Shown here: positions 52,942 through 64,000 of the stretch, one piece after another
Position numbering within the stretch: position 1 is the first letter of the stretch
Layout of the letters: each line of letters opens with the position of its first letter
NCBI GenBank assembly: GCA_029204045.2
Contig: CM055065.1
Location: forward strand, 50,462,671-50,526,670
Length of the DNA: 64,000 bases
Direction of reading: 5' to 3'
From: Tillandsia leiboldiana
Taxonomy: Eukaryota; Streptophyta; Magnoliopsida; Poales; Bromeliaceae
Notes under the pieces: generated by a model
Seen by the model: only the letters and a program-made list of their open reading frames with translations
What the model was told of the DNA's origin: nothing
Database searches by the model: none
Program-made: the position numbers and the translations under genes

Positions 52942-53006
52942 GAGAATAAGTTGTGGAGTCTCTGCAGGATTTTCATTGTTAAGAGTGATCAAACAGTAGT
53001 TTAGAT

Positions 53007-54551
53007 ATGAAAATGGCAAATACCAGCAGTCCTGTGTTGAGCAATGGCTCGGCCGCAGCGGTCTGGGTCCGGTGCACCGCCTCCGTCGTATCTCCGACAT
53101 CTGTACGCGCGCATCTATCACCACCCCCACCGCCGCCACCGATACGGCGGTCGGGGAATTACCATCCGAGCTCATGGGATTACAAGTCGATTCTGTCAAT
53201 AAATGATGGTTATTCGGTGATTAAATTGTTATCCCTAATTTTGATTGTGTGTTGATTTTAATTATTTCGCCCGTATTTTAGAGTGAAAATATTAGTTCTG
53301 TCATCAGCTACAAGTAAGTCATGAACTCAATTTTTTCAAAACAGAGTTCTCTTCAAACGGTCCAAACGGGCTGTGTTAGCCGGGCCGAAACTGGCAAGAG
53401 GCCCAGTCCGGCCCAGCTCGGCTATGAATCCAGGCTGGACTGTGCTGGGCCATAGCCACTGACCCTCCGACCCGGAAGGCACCGAATAGTAAATGAGTTG
53501 TTAACTACTTGGACATCAAATATATATATTTTTTACTTTCCCGAAACTTTTCAAAACAAAACAAAATCATCTAGCACATGCTTATAATACTAAAGTAATC
53601 TTTTTTTTTTAAGTTCTAAATATAATCAAAATCATCGAGCAGAACAAGGCACAAATCACAAATATTGTGAAGTTGAAGGAGAACGTAAAGCAGCTCATGT
53701 ACAAAGAAGCTGAACTAGCTGCTAAAGTTAAGCTAGTCGATGCCCTGCAACGTCTCGGTGTAGCTTATCACTTTGAGGAGGAGATCAAAAATATTCTGGG
53801 CTCAATATCCATTGACAATGCAAAAGTTGCCTTCGAAGAGGATATCTTTTTGATGGCTTTATTATTTAGATTGCTTCGAGAAAATGGCTTCTCGGTCTCC
53901 CAAGGTAATAACCCGAGTCCTATTAAGGGTATAGTAGTGATATTGACAAAGTAAGATAGTTTTGAATATGCTAAAATTTATGTATAAATGCTGACTAAAA
54001 TATTTCAATATATCTATTATGTTAATAATATTTTTTGACTAGCCACTAATTGAATTATTTGATAGATCTCTTGAGCGGCTTCAAGGATACTAAGGGTACT
54101 TTCAAACCCTACCTTCAAAAAGATATTATGGGACTTCTCTCTCTATACGAAGCTTCATATCTTGGCTTTGAAGGAGAGAGACTATTGGATGAAGCAAGAA
54201 TTTTCACAACCAAGCATCTAAATGAACTCAAGCCACACATGGATCCAAACCTTAAGGCCAAAGTGGCTCATGCACTAGAACTCCCACTACATTGGAGGAC
54301 TCCGCGATTAGAGGCGAGATCATGCATAGACCAATATGAGAGAGATGAAGATGTTGAGCCCATACTCTTGCAACTAGCTCAGCTCGATTTTAACAGAGTG
54401 CAAATCATACACCGGAAAGAACTCAAAAGAATCTCAAAGTAAGACATCATGAAATCTACTCAATTCTCAAGCCAATTAATTTTTACTAATTGTAGGGGCG
54501 TTTCTCTACAAAATTCAAGAATCTACATTTATCTTTCTTTGTGAAGTTTAA

Positions 54552-54631
<80 letters not shown>

Positions 54632-55543
54632 AATGACCATTAATTAGGCCCATTACAGCATCAAAATATATTGTTACTAGATATTTTAAAGAAAATATAG
54701 TAAGAAAAATATATTAATATTTACAACTTAGATGAAGTAACGTAGAAGAAAAGGTTAAAAGACGAAAACTAAGAAAAATCATTCAATTGCACCGATTTGC
54801 AATTAATATGGTAATGCTATATATCAATCTAACAGAAAATATGCAAATATTCTCATTTTTAGAGTTGCATATGACTCTTTTTTTTTGTTGGTATATTGTA
54901 GTTATCTAAAGCATTAGATTTCTTTTTGATCTTTAGGTGGTGGAAAGATATTGCTCTGGCAGAAAATTTGTCCTTCGCTAGAGATCGCGTAATAGAGTGC
55001 TTCTTTACTGCCACTGAGGTTGTATTTGAGCCCCAGTTCGGATATTGCCGCGAGAGCCTGGCTAAAGTTTGCGCTCTTATTGCGGTCTTGGATGATGTTT
55101 ATGATGTCTATGGAACCCTAGATGAACTTACTCTCTTCACAAGTGCTGTTGCAAGGTAAGTATGGGCTAATATTTTGTACATCCAAATTAGAAACACATT
55201 TGTGCATGGCCACAAACTCATAATGAACCAAGATACTCATAGTATAGCAGTGCACATTAATTCTCAATCTATTTTCTAGCTTGTTTGTGTCTAATCTTTT
55301 CTCTACTAATTTAATTTTATCAAATTTCCTTTTTTTAGGTGGGAGAAAGATGCAATGGAAGGGCTTCCAAATTACATGAAAATACTATATTCCACTATAT
55401 ACAACACAACCAATGAAATGGCAAATCACATGTTTAATGAAATGGGTTGGGATACACTTCCTTCCCTTAAGAAAGCGGTAAATATAAAATTAAAGGAATT
55501 AAGATTCAAAATAATCTTACTACATTTTAATACAATTTGGGAC

Positions 55544-55597
<54 letters not shown>

Positions 55598-55774
55598 GTT
55601 TATATGCTTTTAAAAACACAAATAAAAATATGTTTGTGAATTTTTTATCATTGGATTTATATTGAGATTTGTATTTTTATAAAGTTAACTAAAAAGAGAA
55701 AAAAAAAAAAGAGTAAATAACACAAATCTTAATGTAAATTCAATGGTAAAAAATTCACAAGCATACTTTTGCTT

Positions 55775-55819
<45 letters not shown>

Positions 55820-57197
55820 AATGGATCAATTGAACAAATTTTGTTCCACTTGATGAGCATGATTATGATGTTCAAAGAATTTAACAATCACTGGATATTA
55901 AATGTCTAATTAATTCTTACTTATTTCGGTAATCATCTCAGTGGCATGATCTATGCAAGGCGTTTTTAGTGGAGGCAAAATGGCATTACAATGATTACAT
56001 ACCAACTTTACAAGAATATTTGGAAAATGGTTGCATGTCATCGTCGGGGCATGTTATACTTCTCCATTCCTTCACCTTATTAGGCGAGAAGGCAACAATC
56101 GATGCTCGACAAAAAATGGAAAACTATCCTGAACTAGTTCGATCATCTTCGCTGATTATTCGGCTTTGCAACGACTTAGCGACTTACACAGTAAGTGCAT
56201 GCTCTCTCTTTTTTTTTTTTTTTTTCCTTTTTTCATTATTTTCCTTTTTCCATGATATATCCGATCCATATAAAGAGCTTGATCAATTAATTTGGTTTTC
56301 ATAAAAATAAAGAAAGTTTATTAGTATTTGTCGGATCTTTGGCATTAATCATTAATCTTAAAAATTTAAGCTATTAGAAATACGCAATTAATTAACTTAA
56401 AGCGTACAGATACAGCACCTATGGATCTCGATTGTGACTCGGCCCAACTAGCCTCACACCTTTCCAAATATGACTTGGCCTATTCCGACCTTCTGCCATT
56501 TTGAACGTGATTCGACCTAACTTGGCCTCTCGCTACAAAATAGAATGCTGACCCTTTTTAAGACAACAATTTTAATCTAGACCACAAACTAATCTCTGTC
56601 TCCCTATCTCTCTTTCTTTTCATCTACAGGTAAAGGATATTCGAAATTAAGTGACACTAAATGTAATACCTTTGACCACTAAGATAGCAAAGGGAAAGAG
56701 TGCCGCGTAAACAACAAAAAATCCGGTGTGAGATTAAGAATGAGTTTGATATGACATGAACTCAAAATCTCCTACTTCGAGACTATGTAAAATTATATGA
56801 AACAACTGTTGTACTTTAAAAACTTAAACTAGTAAAGAAATTGTGTTAATTTTCATATTTTTATATTTAACACATCCTACATGTGCAGCTGGAGCGAGAG
56901 AGAGGTGATGCTCCATCGTCGATAGATTGCTACATGCGAGAGCATGGTGTGAATGAGGAAGAAGCTCGTGAAGCCATAAGAGACCGAATCATCGAGATAT
57001 GGAAGAAGATGAATAAAGATGCTTGTGATCAATCTCCTTTCCCTCGATCCTTTGTAAATTCAGTGATGAACCTCGGTCGTATATCGCATTGTCTATACCA
57101 AAATGGCGATGGCATTGGCACACCGAACCAAGAGAATAAGTATCAGATCAAGTCCTTATTTTTCGAACCCATATTTGTGAAAGTAAGTGACGGATAA
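53007..57197 (+). CDS. Terpene synthase, TPS-b-like (probably plastidial monoterpene synthase), 586 aa; exons 53007-53216, 53643-53904, 54066-54438, 54937-55155, 55339-55477, 55942-56190, 56889-57197
   Basis: Class I terpene cyclase that ionises geranyl diphosphate (or a related substrate) with Mg2+ to make volatile terpenes. Seven exons with GT-AG introns join in frame to 587 codons including TAA, the standard exon count and length of TPS-a/b genes. Motifs: RR(x8)W as RRSGNYHPSSW (residues 47-57); RDR (297-299); the metal-binding DDVYD (334-338); and the second metal site NDLATYTLE (478-486), which fits the NSE/DTE consensus. Upstream of RR lie about 46 residues rich in Ser, Ala, Val and Pro without Asp or Glu, consistent with a plastid transit peptide. 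This and the RR motif favour TPS-b over cytosolic TPS-a, but product and subclass cannot be fixed from sequence. All catalytic residues are present. Introns 3, 5 and 6 have grown by microsatellites, a MITE and an LTR remnant. Confidence 0.94.
54558..54627. repeat. (TA)n microsatellite in terpene synthase intron 3
   Basis: About 35 uninterrupted TA units within the intron between exons 3 and 4. Confidence 0.9.
55547..55815. mobile_element. Hairpin MITE (55593-55780) between two TA tracts in terpene synthase intron 5
   Basis: TTATATGCTTTTAAAAACAC, TGTGAATTTTTTATCATTGG and the reverse-complementary right side (CAATGGTAAAAAATTCACAA) match the element at 11528-11732. TA runs at 55547-55592 and 55781-55815 flank it, as at the other locus. 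Confidence 0.78.
56329..56560 (-). repeat. Remnant of the TRIM-like LTR family in terpene synthase intron 6
   Basis: TGTCGGATCTTTGGCATTAA, CTATTAGAAATACGCAATTA and AAAGCGTACAGATACAGCAC follow the left half of the LTRs at 20313, 25011, 29912 and 30957. The right half has diverged beyond alignment by eye. Confidence 0.75.
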
Positions 57198-57621
57198 AGT
57201 TGTGTACGTATAAGTAAAGTTCTTGCGCTACAAAATAATTCCAACAAAAAAACACTAGTTTGATTGTAATAAAAGAAGAAGAAGAAGAAAGGTGAAAATT
57301 TAAACTTTCAAATTTAAATGTGCCAATTCAAATTCTTTTCAATTCTGAATTCGTAAATGCCAAAGTTTAGCCCAAATTTTAAATTGAGCTTTCATTGTGA
57401 AAATATATAGGCTCTACATTTTTTTTTTCTCTTTTTTTTTTTTCTCACATGTGAGAGAAATGTGAGGTCCATAATTCAAAAAAAAAAAAAAAATATATTG
57501 AGATTCCACTCATATTTCCCTCTCAGGTATATAAGAGATACGTAGGGACCACAATTCAATATATATAGAATAAAAATAAAAATAAAAATTAAAAATATAG
57601 GAAAAGATAAAAAATAAAATA
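57198..57621. other. 3' flank of the terpene synthase, AT-rich
   Basis: Contains the 3'UTR (AATAAAAG near 57270), a GAA run and T/A homopolymers. Nothing else recognised. Confidence 0.5.
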
Positions 57622-60600
57622 TAAACAGACCGCCACACATATAGGAAAGCTTCTGTACAACGGACAGAGTCCCCCATATATATGCTCGGCTAACAGATAC
57701 ATCCAATCAGAGTAGATACAGAGTTAACTATAACTAATTAAGTTCTACTCTATTACATCCACAAGGTTTTATATGTTTATACAATCCAGTTCCAAAATAT
57801 AAATAACAGTTTTGCAGTCCACTAAATCCAAAAGTAAAGTTCTACCAGGGACAACTCTATCTCGAATCCTCACTAGGACGTCCCAATGTTCCCGTACCCA
57901 ACAGACCTGAAAAATGGTCATCCGAGGGTGTGAGACACACATAAGTGTATTCCAGTAGGCACGACGGGCCAGAAAATAGCAAGCCGTACCTACTGGATAC
58001 CATAATAAGCGGATAACTGAAAAGATATAATAGTAATATGGAAACATAAGTAAGCATGCTGAAAAGATCAACAGGTATAATGTAAATGAATAATAATGCA
58101 TCAAAACAAAATACTGGTATACCCAATCTCACGCCACTGTTGGTCCCAAGGACCTCAGGCAAGTATACCCAATCTCGCGCCACTGTTGGTTCCAAGGACC
58201 TCAGGCAAATATACCAAATCTCGCACCACTGTTGGTCCCAAGGACCTCAGGCAAATATACCAAATCTCGCGCCACTGTTGGTTCCAAGGACCTCAGGCAA
58301 ATATACCAAATCTCGCGCCACTGTTGGTCCCAAGGACCTCAGGCAAATATACCAAATCTCGCGCCACTTTGGTTCCAAGGACCTCAGGCAAATATACCAA
58401 ATCTTGTGCCACTGTTGGTTCCAAGGACCTCAGGCAACTATACCAATCTCGCGCCACTGTTGGTCCTAAGGACCTCAGGCAAATATACCAAATCTCGCGC
58501 CACTGTTGGTCCCAAGGACCTCAGGCAAATATACCAAATCTCGCGCCACTGTTGGTCCCAAGGACCTCAAGCAAAAGCCGCACTGAAACCATTCAGCTAT
58601 CAATACCCCAACGGGCTCATGGGTCCATGTGACCTCCCTATCGGTAAAGAACACCTCTGCGGGTAGCTAGTCCGCCGGTGTGCGCGACTGAAAGCTGGCT
58701 CGCGGTGATCATAATGCTGATGCTCAACTATGGTCCAACGACCAAATAGAGGCAAAAATCCGAAGAAAGTCTCCACCGGAATACAGATACTGAAGTATAA
58801 CATGCCAAGTACTGAAATAGTAACTCCTATTCTAAACATTCAGTGAAGAATAGATACAGGTATAGAACTATACTTGTGACCAATCAAGCTTGGCATGCGT
58901 CCAGGAATATGTATATAACTACTGCTGGAATAAAGCATGATATATCTCAATAGAGTAATCAAACAACTGCTGGAATATAAGCATGATATATTTCAATAGA
59001 GAAATCAAACAACCAAGTACCAAAGGGGTCCGTCCTACTACGGTACCCGTAGGGCCGATTTGATAAAACGCGACCGAAAATAAACCCACATCAAGGTAGT
59101 CGGTCGCGATATCCGCTAGACGGATCACGGGCTAGCTCCTGATGACTGGGGCCTACAATAATACCACAAGTCAACACATGATCCCTCAAAATCCTCGAAA
59201 GGCGCGTTTAGCGCGAAATCACCATTAAATCGACCGTTTCGTCGATTAACGATCCATTAAACGAATCTTGCTCAATGAAAACCCCGGAAACCTCACCGAA
59301 GGGTCAATAAAATATCTATAAATTTATTTTAATTTTTCCTCATGCTACAATTGCAGCAAGCCCCTTAGAACTTCCAATTTTGCGTAAGATACATGCTTTT
59401 AAACGCTTATTTCCTTATAACTTTCAAACCAGGACTCCAATTACCAAGAGATTTTAACAGCAACTAAAATTCAATGTGCTGGACACCGTGCTCACTGTTT
59501 GGGAGCAGGTTGGCCCACCCAACACAAGTTTTTCACATCCTAAGTTGCCTAAAAGCTCCGACTAAGGCATTTTCACAAATCCAACGGATCAAACCCATTT
59601 CTGGTGTGAGCATCACACCCAGGGACCTCAAATTAGCCAGGCTCACTGTTGCGAAGTCGCGAAGCTGCTGGAACAGCCTTAGGGGCCAACAACAACACCT
59701 TTCAAGTCCAAGATTGCAACATATTTTATTTTTTTTCCCGTGTCTTTTGCAATTTAAGTTGAGCATATTTCTAAGCAGGCCACAAGGGTTCAGAGGCTCA
59801 CTCATTTGTAGCCTATCACCTGCTAGAACACTATAACCAAAGCCTTTGCCCCGAATGGACCAAGGTGGCTCCACAACTCAATCCACTCAGTCATCCTTGG
59901 AACCGAAGTGAGCATAAAGATCAGGGAATCATATAGAGTTGGAGGCTCACTTGCTGGGTGGTGCAAGGTGGCCGAAACAGTGCAAGTAGCAAGGCTCGGC
60001 CATGGCTTGAGCTCAAAAATGGCCACATCCAAAACCCTTTGTTTTGGTGGCCAACTGAGGAAAGCACCAGTCTCAAAAACATGAGGGAATCACACTATAT
60101 GCGGCTGGGTCAAGAAAAGATCCGCGGTGGCCAGAACTAGGCCGTGCGGCCAACCATGGCTCCAACAATGGCAACTTCTCAACCAGTGGATTCTAGGTGC
60201 AAGGGACAGCACCATTAGATTCCTAGCAAGTTTCTAGGAAGTTCTGGACTACCCGTGCCCGGCGGCAAGCGGCGGATGGCCGGCTGCCATTAACGAGCTC
60301 AAGCTCGGGCCATTAATGGTGGAACTCGATCCGGACGACATGGACCACATGCAAGTGCATGGGTGGGTTCTTCTCGGCCAAATATAGCTTTCTGGACACT
60401 TTACCGGCGGTCGGGGGCGTCGCCGGCGCCGGAGCACAAAGCTCGGCCAAAGCTTCATCTTCCCGAAGCTAGGGCATCATGGTGTGATGTCCACAGTACA
60501 CCAAATCACTCCAAATTTGGAGGAGTGTGAGAGCAGGACAAGAGGAAGAAGACCATCATTTTATTTCTCGTTAAAATTCGTCGGGAGCGAAGCAAGCTCG

Positions 60601-61752
60601 AGGCGGAGCTCCTATGGTTTTCCGGCGGTGCAACTTGGCCGCCGGCCAACCTGAGAATTTACCATTTAATGGGTTGGCTGGAAAGACTCCTTGGACTAAT
60701 AGGAAGTCACTACCAAAGGTCTCGAGCCAAAGAAACCGAAGGAAATGAAGAACTCACCTCGCCGGAGTTAAAGAAGAAAGGATGAAGCGAGGCTCTTCTC
60801 CGACGTCGCGCGGCCACTTAGCTCCATCAGGAGCACTCACAGGAAGCATAGGAGTTCACTAGAGTGCTCAGAGGCCAACTTTGAAGTCCTTTGGAACACC
60901 CTTCTTCTTCCTCACCCGAGCTCGGCCAAGGATGAATGGGATCCCCCTCCTCGGCACCCTAGCGTTTCGTGCTTGATCTGGTGCATACAGAGGAGTAAGG
61001 AGAAGCACAGGGTTCCATTCTGGCCCCTCGTACCCCTCACAAGATGCCCAAGAGCCAAGATGCATTTAATGTGCATCTTTGCTCAAAATGCACTTTAGTC
61101 CCTGCACATTCTTCCTCTGACCCCTAGCTTCCTATTGTAGATCACTTTTGCACCCAGAACCCTCTCCAAGAAAACCCAAACCATTTAGTACATAAAATAT
61201 TATGGTTTCTGTGAAAATACCCCTTTTTCGGCACACGAGTCAGCGAAACGAAAAACGGACTTAGCCACAACGTCCCGCTCGTCGAGACCCTTCAAGCGGC
61301 GTATTTGGTTTGTCGAGTTGGTGCCCCTAAAATTGTTCGGTCCATAAAATACAATAAATTTTACTGTATGGCATGCATCCCGATGCACCAGAGCCGTCAA
61401 CGGAAATTTCGTTAGTGCCATTGCGTTCAGAACGACAAAGCGGTTAAAATCAACTATCTAGACCACTATGTTCGGGCTCCAGACAGCGAATCGACCGACG
61501 TTGGTCTAGAGGGAAATTAGTTCAGGGGTTACTATATATCATTTAAGCTGTGGGCCCCACTTGCTTTTCGCTGTTTTAGCGACGATCCGACCGTCAAATC
61601 TAAAATCGGATTGCACTGTAATAGAGTATAACTTAATTAGTTATAGTTAACTCTATATCTACTCTGATTGGATGTATCTGTTAGCCGAGCATATATACGG
61701 GGGATTATGTCCGTTGTACAGAGACTTTCCTATATGTGTGGCCGTTTGTTTA
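57622..61752. mobile_element. Unclassified 4.1-kb element bounded by ~136-bp inverted repeats
   Basis: The left repeat (57622-57757) and the reverse complement of the right repeat (61616-61752) agree at about 90% by eye, sharing CCACACATATAGGAAAG, CTGTACAACGGACA and TATGCTCGGCTAACAGATAC. The interior has no transposase or pol frame. It contains a 46-bp tandem array and, beyond about 59200, text that resembles non-coding LTR sequence of gypsy type. No clear target duplication was found. It could be a long-TIR MULE derivative, a foldback element, or an LTR whose ends happen to carry inverted segments. Confidence 0.55.
58117..58575. repeat. 46-bp tandem repeat, about 10 units
   Basis: Unit type: TATACCAAATCTCGCGCCAC, then TGTTGGTCCCAAGGACCTCA, then GGCAAA. 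Units 1 to 6 alternate between GGTCCC and GGTTCC variants, suggesting growth by a two-unit step. Because 46 is not a multiple of 3, all three frames read the same peptide in turn, which explains the long spurious frames here. Confidence 0.93.
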
Positions 61753-62330
61753 CGTCTTGAAGTATTCAAGTTTTTAACTCTGATTTTAAAAAATAAATAA
61801 ATAAAATATTAAACCCTTTTTCTAAACTCGGGACGTGATATATATTTCTCTTATCTTTTTATAAAACATATCAAAATAATATATAAATAAATAAATAAAA
61901 ATGAAAAATTAAAATAAATAACTCTCAACCAATATTATCTTATCCTTTTTTTCCTACTCACCGACCGTTTTTTCCAACTCACCCATCACGTATTTTCCAA
62001 CTCACCCTATTTAAAGGAAAGAAAAGAAAGAAAAATGAAGAGAGAAGGTCATCAGAGAAAAATTAAAGAGAAACCAGAAAAATTGTTTTAGGAAACCAAC
62101 TACTCTTTGTGAAGAAAAAAAGAGTGTTAAAACAAAAAGAAATATTCGGGTACAACCATACTTCCTCAACCTCTCGGATCAAATTCCTTAACCCCTTCGA
62201 TTGACTTCCTCAGCAACTCCGATCGACTTCCTCAGCACCTCCGATCGACTTCCTCGGCCATCTTTTCAGACGTATTTTTCAGGTACAAAAAAAAAGAAAA
62301 AAGAAAAAGGAAAAGGAAAAAAAAAAAAGA
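61753..62330. other. AT-rich intergenic DNA
   Basis: Contains (AAAT)n stretches near 61785-61905 and three short repeats of CTTCCTCAGCACCTCCGATCGA type near 62190-62255. No gene. Confidence 0.5.
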
Positions 62331-62765
62331 AAATTTAATAAAGCCGGTTCGAACCTCTTCGGACGCCCTAACTTTAGGCTCAAAAAAAAAAAAAGAAAAA
62401 AAAAAGAAAAAATGAAATTTAATAAAGCCGGTTCGGACCTCTTCGGGCGCCATAACTTTAGGCTCAAAAGAAAAAGAAAATTTAATAAAGCCGGTTCGGA
62501 TCTCTTCGAACGCTCTAACTTTAGGCTCAAAAAAAAAGAAAAAAAAAAGAAAAAGGAAAAAAAGAAAAAAAAAAGAAAATTTAATAAAGCCGGATCGGAC
62601 CTCTTCGGACGCCCTAACTTTAAGCTCAAAAAAAAAAAAATGAAATTTAATAAAGCCGGTTCGGACCTCTTCGGACGCCCTAACTTTAGGCTCAAAAAAA
62701 AAAAATAAAAAAATAAATAAAGCCGGTTCGGGTCATCTTCGGACGCCCTAACTTTAGACTCATCA

Positions 62766-62814
<49 letters not shown>

Positions 62815-62866
62815 AAATTTAATAAAGCCGGTTCGGGTTCTCTTCGGACGCCCTAACTTTAGGCGC

Positions 62867-62898
<32 letters not shown>

Positions 62899-63040
62899 GC
62901 CGGTTCGGGTCCTCTTCGGACGTCCTAACTTTAGGCTCAAAAGAAAAAGGAAATTTAATACAGCCGGTTCGGACCTCTTCGGACTCCCTAACTTTAGGCT
63001 CATCCCAAAACCGGTTCGGATCATTATTCAATTCAATTTA
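62331..63040. repeat. Tandem array with A-rich spacers, about 9 units
   Basis: Core of about 45 bp (AAAGCCGGTTCGGACCTCTT, then CGGACGCCCTAACTTTAGGC, then TCAAA) repeated near 62343, 62426, 62489, 62587, 62652, 62720, 62826, 62897 and 62961. Variable A/G-rich runs of 10-50 bases separate the units. A final partial core (CCGGTTCGGATCATTATTC) ends it. Each core contains a CGAAGAGG/CCTCTTCG-like hairpin potential. Not coding. Confidence 0.92.
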
Positions 63041-63099
63041 ATAAAGCATACAATATTAAATTTATCTAACTGGCTCCGATATCAATTGATGGGGTGAGG

Positions 63100-64000
63100 C
63101 GCTCAAAACTGCCATATAAATTCTTAATCAGGTCCCTACTAAGGCTGTCACTAAGACTCCTTTTGAGCTTTGGACAGGTAGGAAACCCAGTTTAAGACAG
63201 TTTCATACATGGGGTTGTCAAGCTGAGGCCAAATTGTATGACCCACAAATAAAAAAATTGGATCCTCGAACCATTTCAGGATATTTTATTGGTTATTCAG
63301 AAAGGTCCAAAGGTATAAGTTTTACTGTCCATCACTTCCTATAAAGATTGCAGAAACTAAAACGACACGGTTTATTGAGGATGAAACAGTTAGTGGGAGC
63401 TCTGAACCTCGATTCGTTGAATTTGATGAAATTCAAAAGCATTTAGATTCTGTACAGAATATACCCATTATTGTTTCTAATAATTTGATGGTTCCAGTTC
63501 CAGTAGAAGTGTAGAACAACAAGTTATTTTGGAACCACAAAGTGAAGGTGAACCTATCATTGATAATCCACATCAAGATTTACAAGTGGATGATCAGATA
63601 GATTTAAGAAGATCCTCAAGACAGAGAAGATCGGCTATGTTTAGCGATTATATTGTCTATCTTTATGAGAATGGTCAGAACCTTGATGATCCTCTCAGTT
63701 TTTTCGAGGCCATAAATAGCAGTAATGCAACAGAATGGTACAATGCCATGAAAGATGAGATTGAATCCATGAACCACAATAAGGTATGGGATCTTGTTGA
63801 GTTACCTACAGGAGTTAAACCTGTAGGATGCAAGTGGGTTTATAAAATCAAATGGGACTCCAAAGGTAACATAGAGAAATATAAGGTCCGTCTTATGGCA
63901 AAAGGGTTTACTCAAAAAGAAGGCATTGATTATAAAGAGACTTTCTCTCCGGTATCGAGAAAGGAATCTTTCCGTGTGATTATGGCTCTGGTTGCTCATT
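63100..64000 (+). pseudogene. copia pol fragment (integrase end to reverse transcriptase), broken, runs off the window
   Basis: Starts in the integrase C-terminal region (PTKAVTKTPFELWTGRKPSL, then GYFIGYSERSKG). It shifts frame near 63313 to YKFYCPSLPIKIAE, hits a TAG near 63514, then continues in another frame to the reverse transcriptase start (EIESMNHNKVWDLVELP, CKWVYKIKWDSKGNIEKYK, RLMAKGFTQ). It is unlike the element at 4318, so a different copia lineage. No 5' part lies in the window. Confidence 0.9.

Noticed and set aside
58086..58666. Three overlapping 130-180 aa frames with repeated peptides; also a CRISPR-like look
   Set aside because: They come from a 46-bp tandem repeat cycling through frames. 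Units are contiguous without unique spacers, so it is neither a CRISPR array nor a credible gene.
59474..60140. Frames of 113-120 aa in the 57.6-61.75 kb element
   Set aside because: Overlapping frames on both strands, rich in unusual residues and without motifs; they resemble non-coding LTR text.
62232..63031. Phe/Lys-rich frames
   Set aside because: Translations of poly-A/poly-T spacers in a tandem array.

Overview
The window is nuclear DNA from a flowering plant. It has spliced plant genes with GT-AG introns, a plant-specific S40/DUF584 protein, an angiosperm terpene synthase, a fragment of the plastid gene ycf4 inside an intron, and dense plant transposons. A monocot is my guess from overall flavour only; I cannot name the species from the sequence. 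Most of the 64 kb is repeat. I find six genes that look intact: an S40-family senescence regulator (1541-2068, +), a DHHC palmitoyltransferase (18000-19946, -, five exons, 366 aa), two identical tandem defensin-like genes (23863-24901 and 28786-29803, +, two exons, 83 aa each), translation initiation factor eIF1/SUI1 (34689-35628, +, 113 aa, with a 2-kb 5'UTR intron) and a full-length terpene synthase (53007-57197, +, seven exons, 586 aa).

Layout. 1-4 kb: S40 gene and AT-rich flank. 4.3-9.0 kb: a young Ty1/copia element with 202-bp LTRs that differ at 2 sites, an ATTAA target duplication, and an early stop in gag. 9.5-16.8 kb: a repeat cluster with a TRIM element, long (TA)n tracts holding several unrelated hairpin MITEs, CACTA-type miniature elements, a decayed LINE and a MULE-like foldback. 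18-20 kb: DHHC gene. 20.3-31.2 kb: a tandem duplication of about 4.5 kb whose units each carry a LINE 3' end, a solo LTR and a defensin-like gene with plastid DNA in its intron. Both units are bounded by copies of a small LTR. The middle LTR has the left flank of one outer LTR and the right flank of the other, so the duplication is best explained by unequal crossing-over between LTRs. 32.4-35.9 kb: eIF1 gene. 36-37.6 kb: a LINE 3' end with internal tandem amplification. 38.4-39.3 kb: foldback MITEs. 39.4-49.3 kb: a nest in which a MITE is split by a LINE, which is itself split by a 3.5-kb GC-rich solo LTR and by a CACTA miniature element. 53-57.2 kb: terpene synthase with microsatellites, a MITE and an LTR remnant in its introns. 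57.6-61.75 kb: an unclassified 4.1-kb segment bounded by 136-bp inverted repeats and holding a 46-bp tandem array. 62.3-63.0 kb: a poly-A-rich tandem array. 63.1-64.0 kb: a broken copia pol fragment that runs off the window.

The genes do not form a pathway. Two have defence or secondary-metabolism roles (the defensin-like pair and the terpene synthase). The other three are a housekeeping factor (eIF1), a membrane enzyme (DHHC) and a regulator (S40). Coordinates of spliced genes rest on my reading of splice sites and family alignment from memory; no search or transcript data were available.
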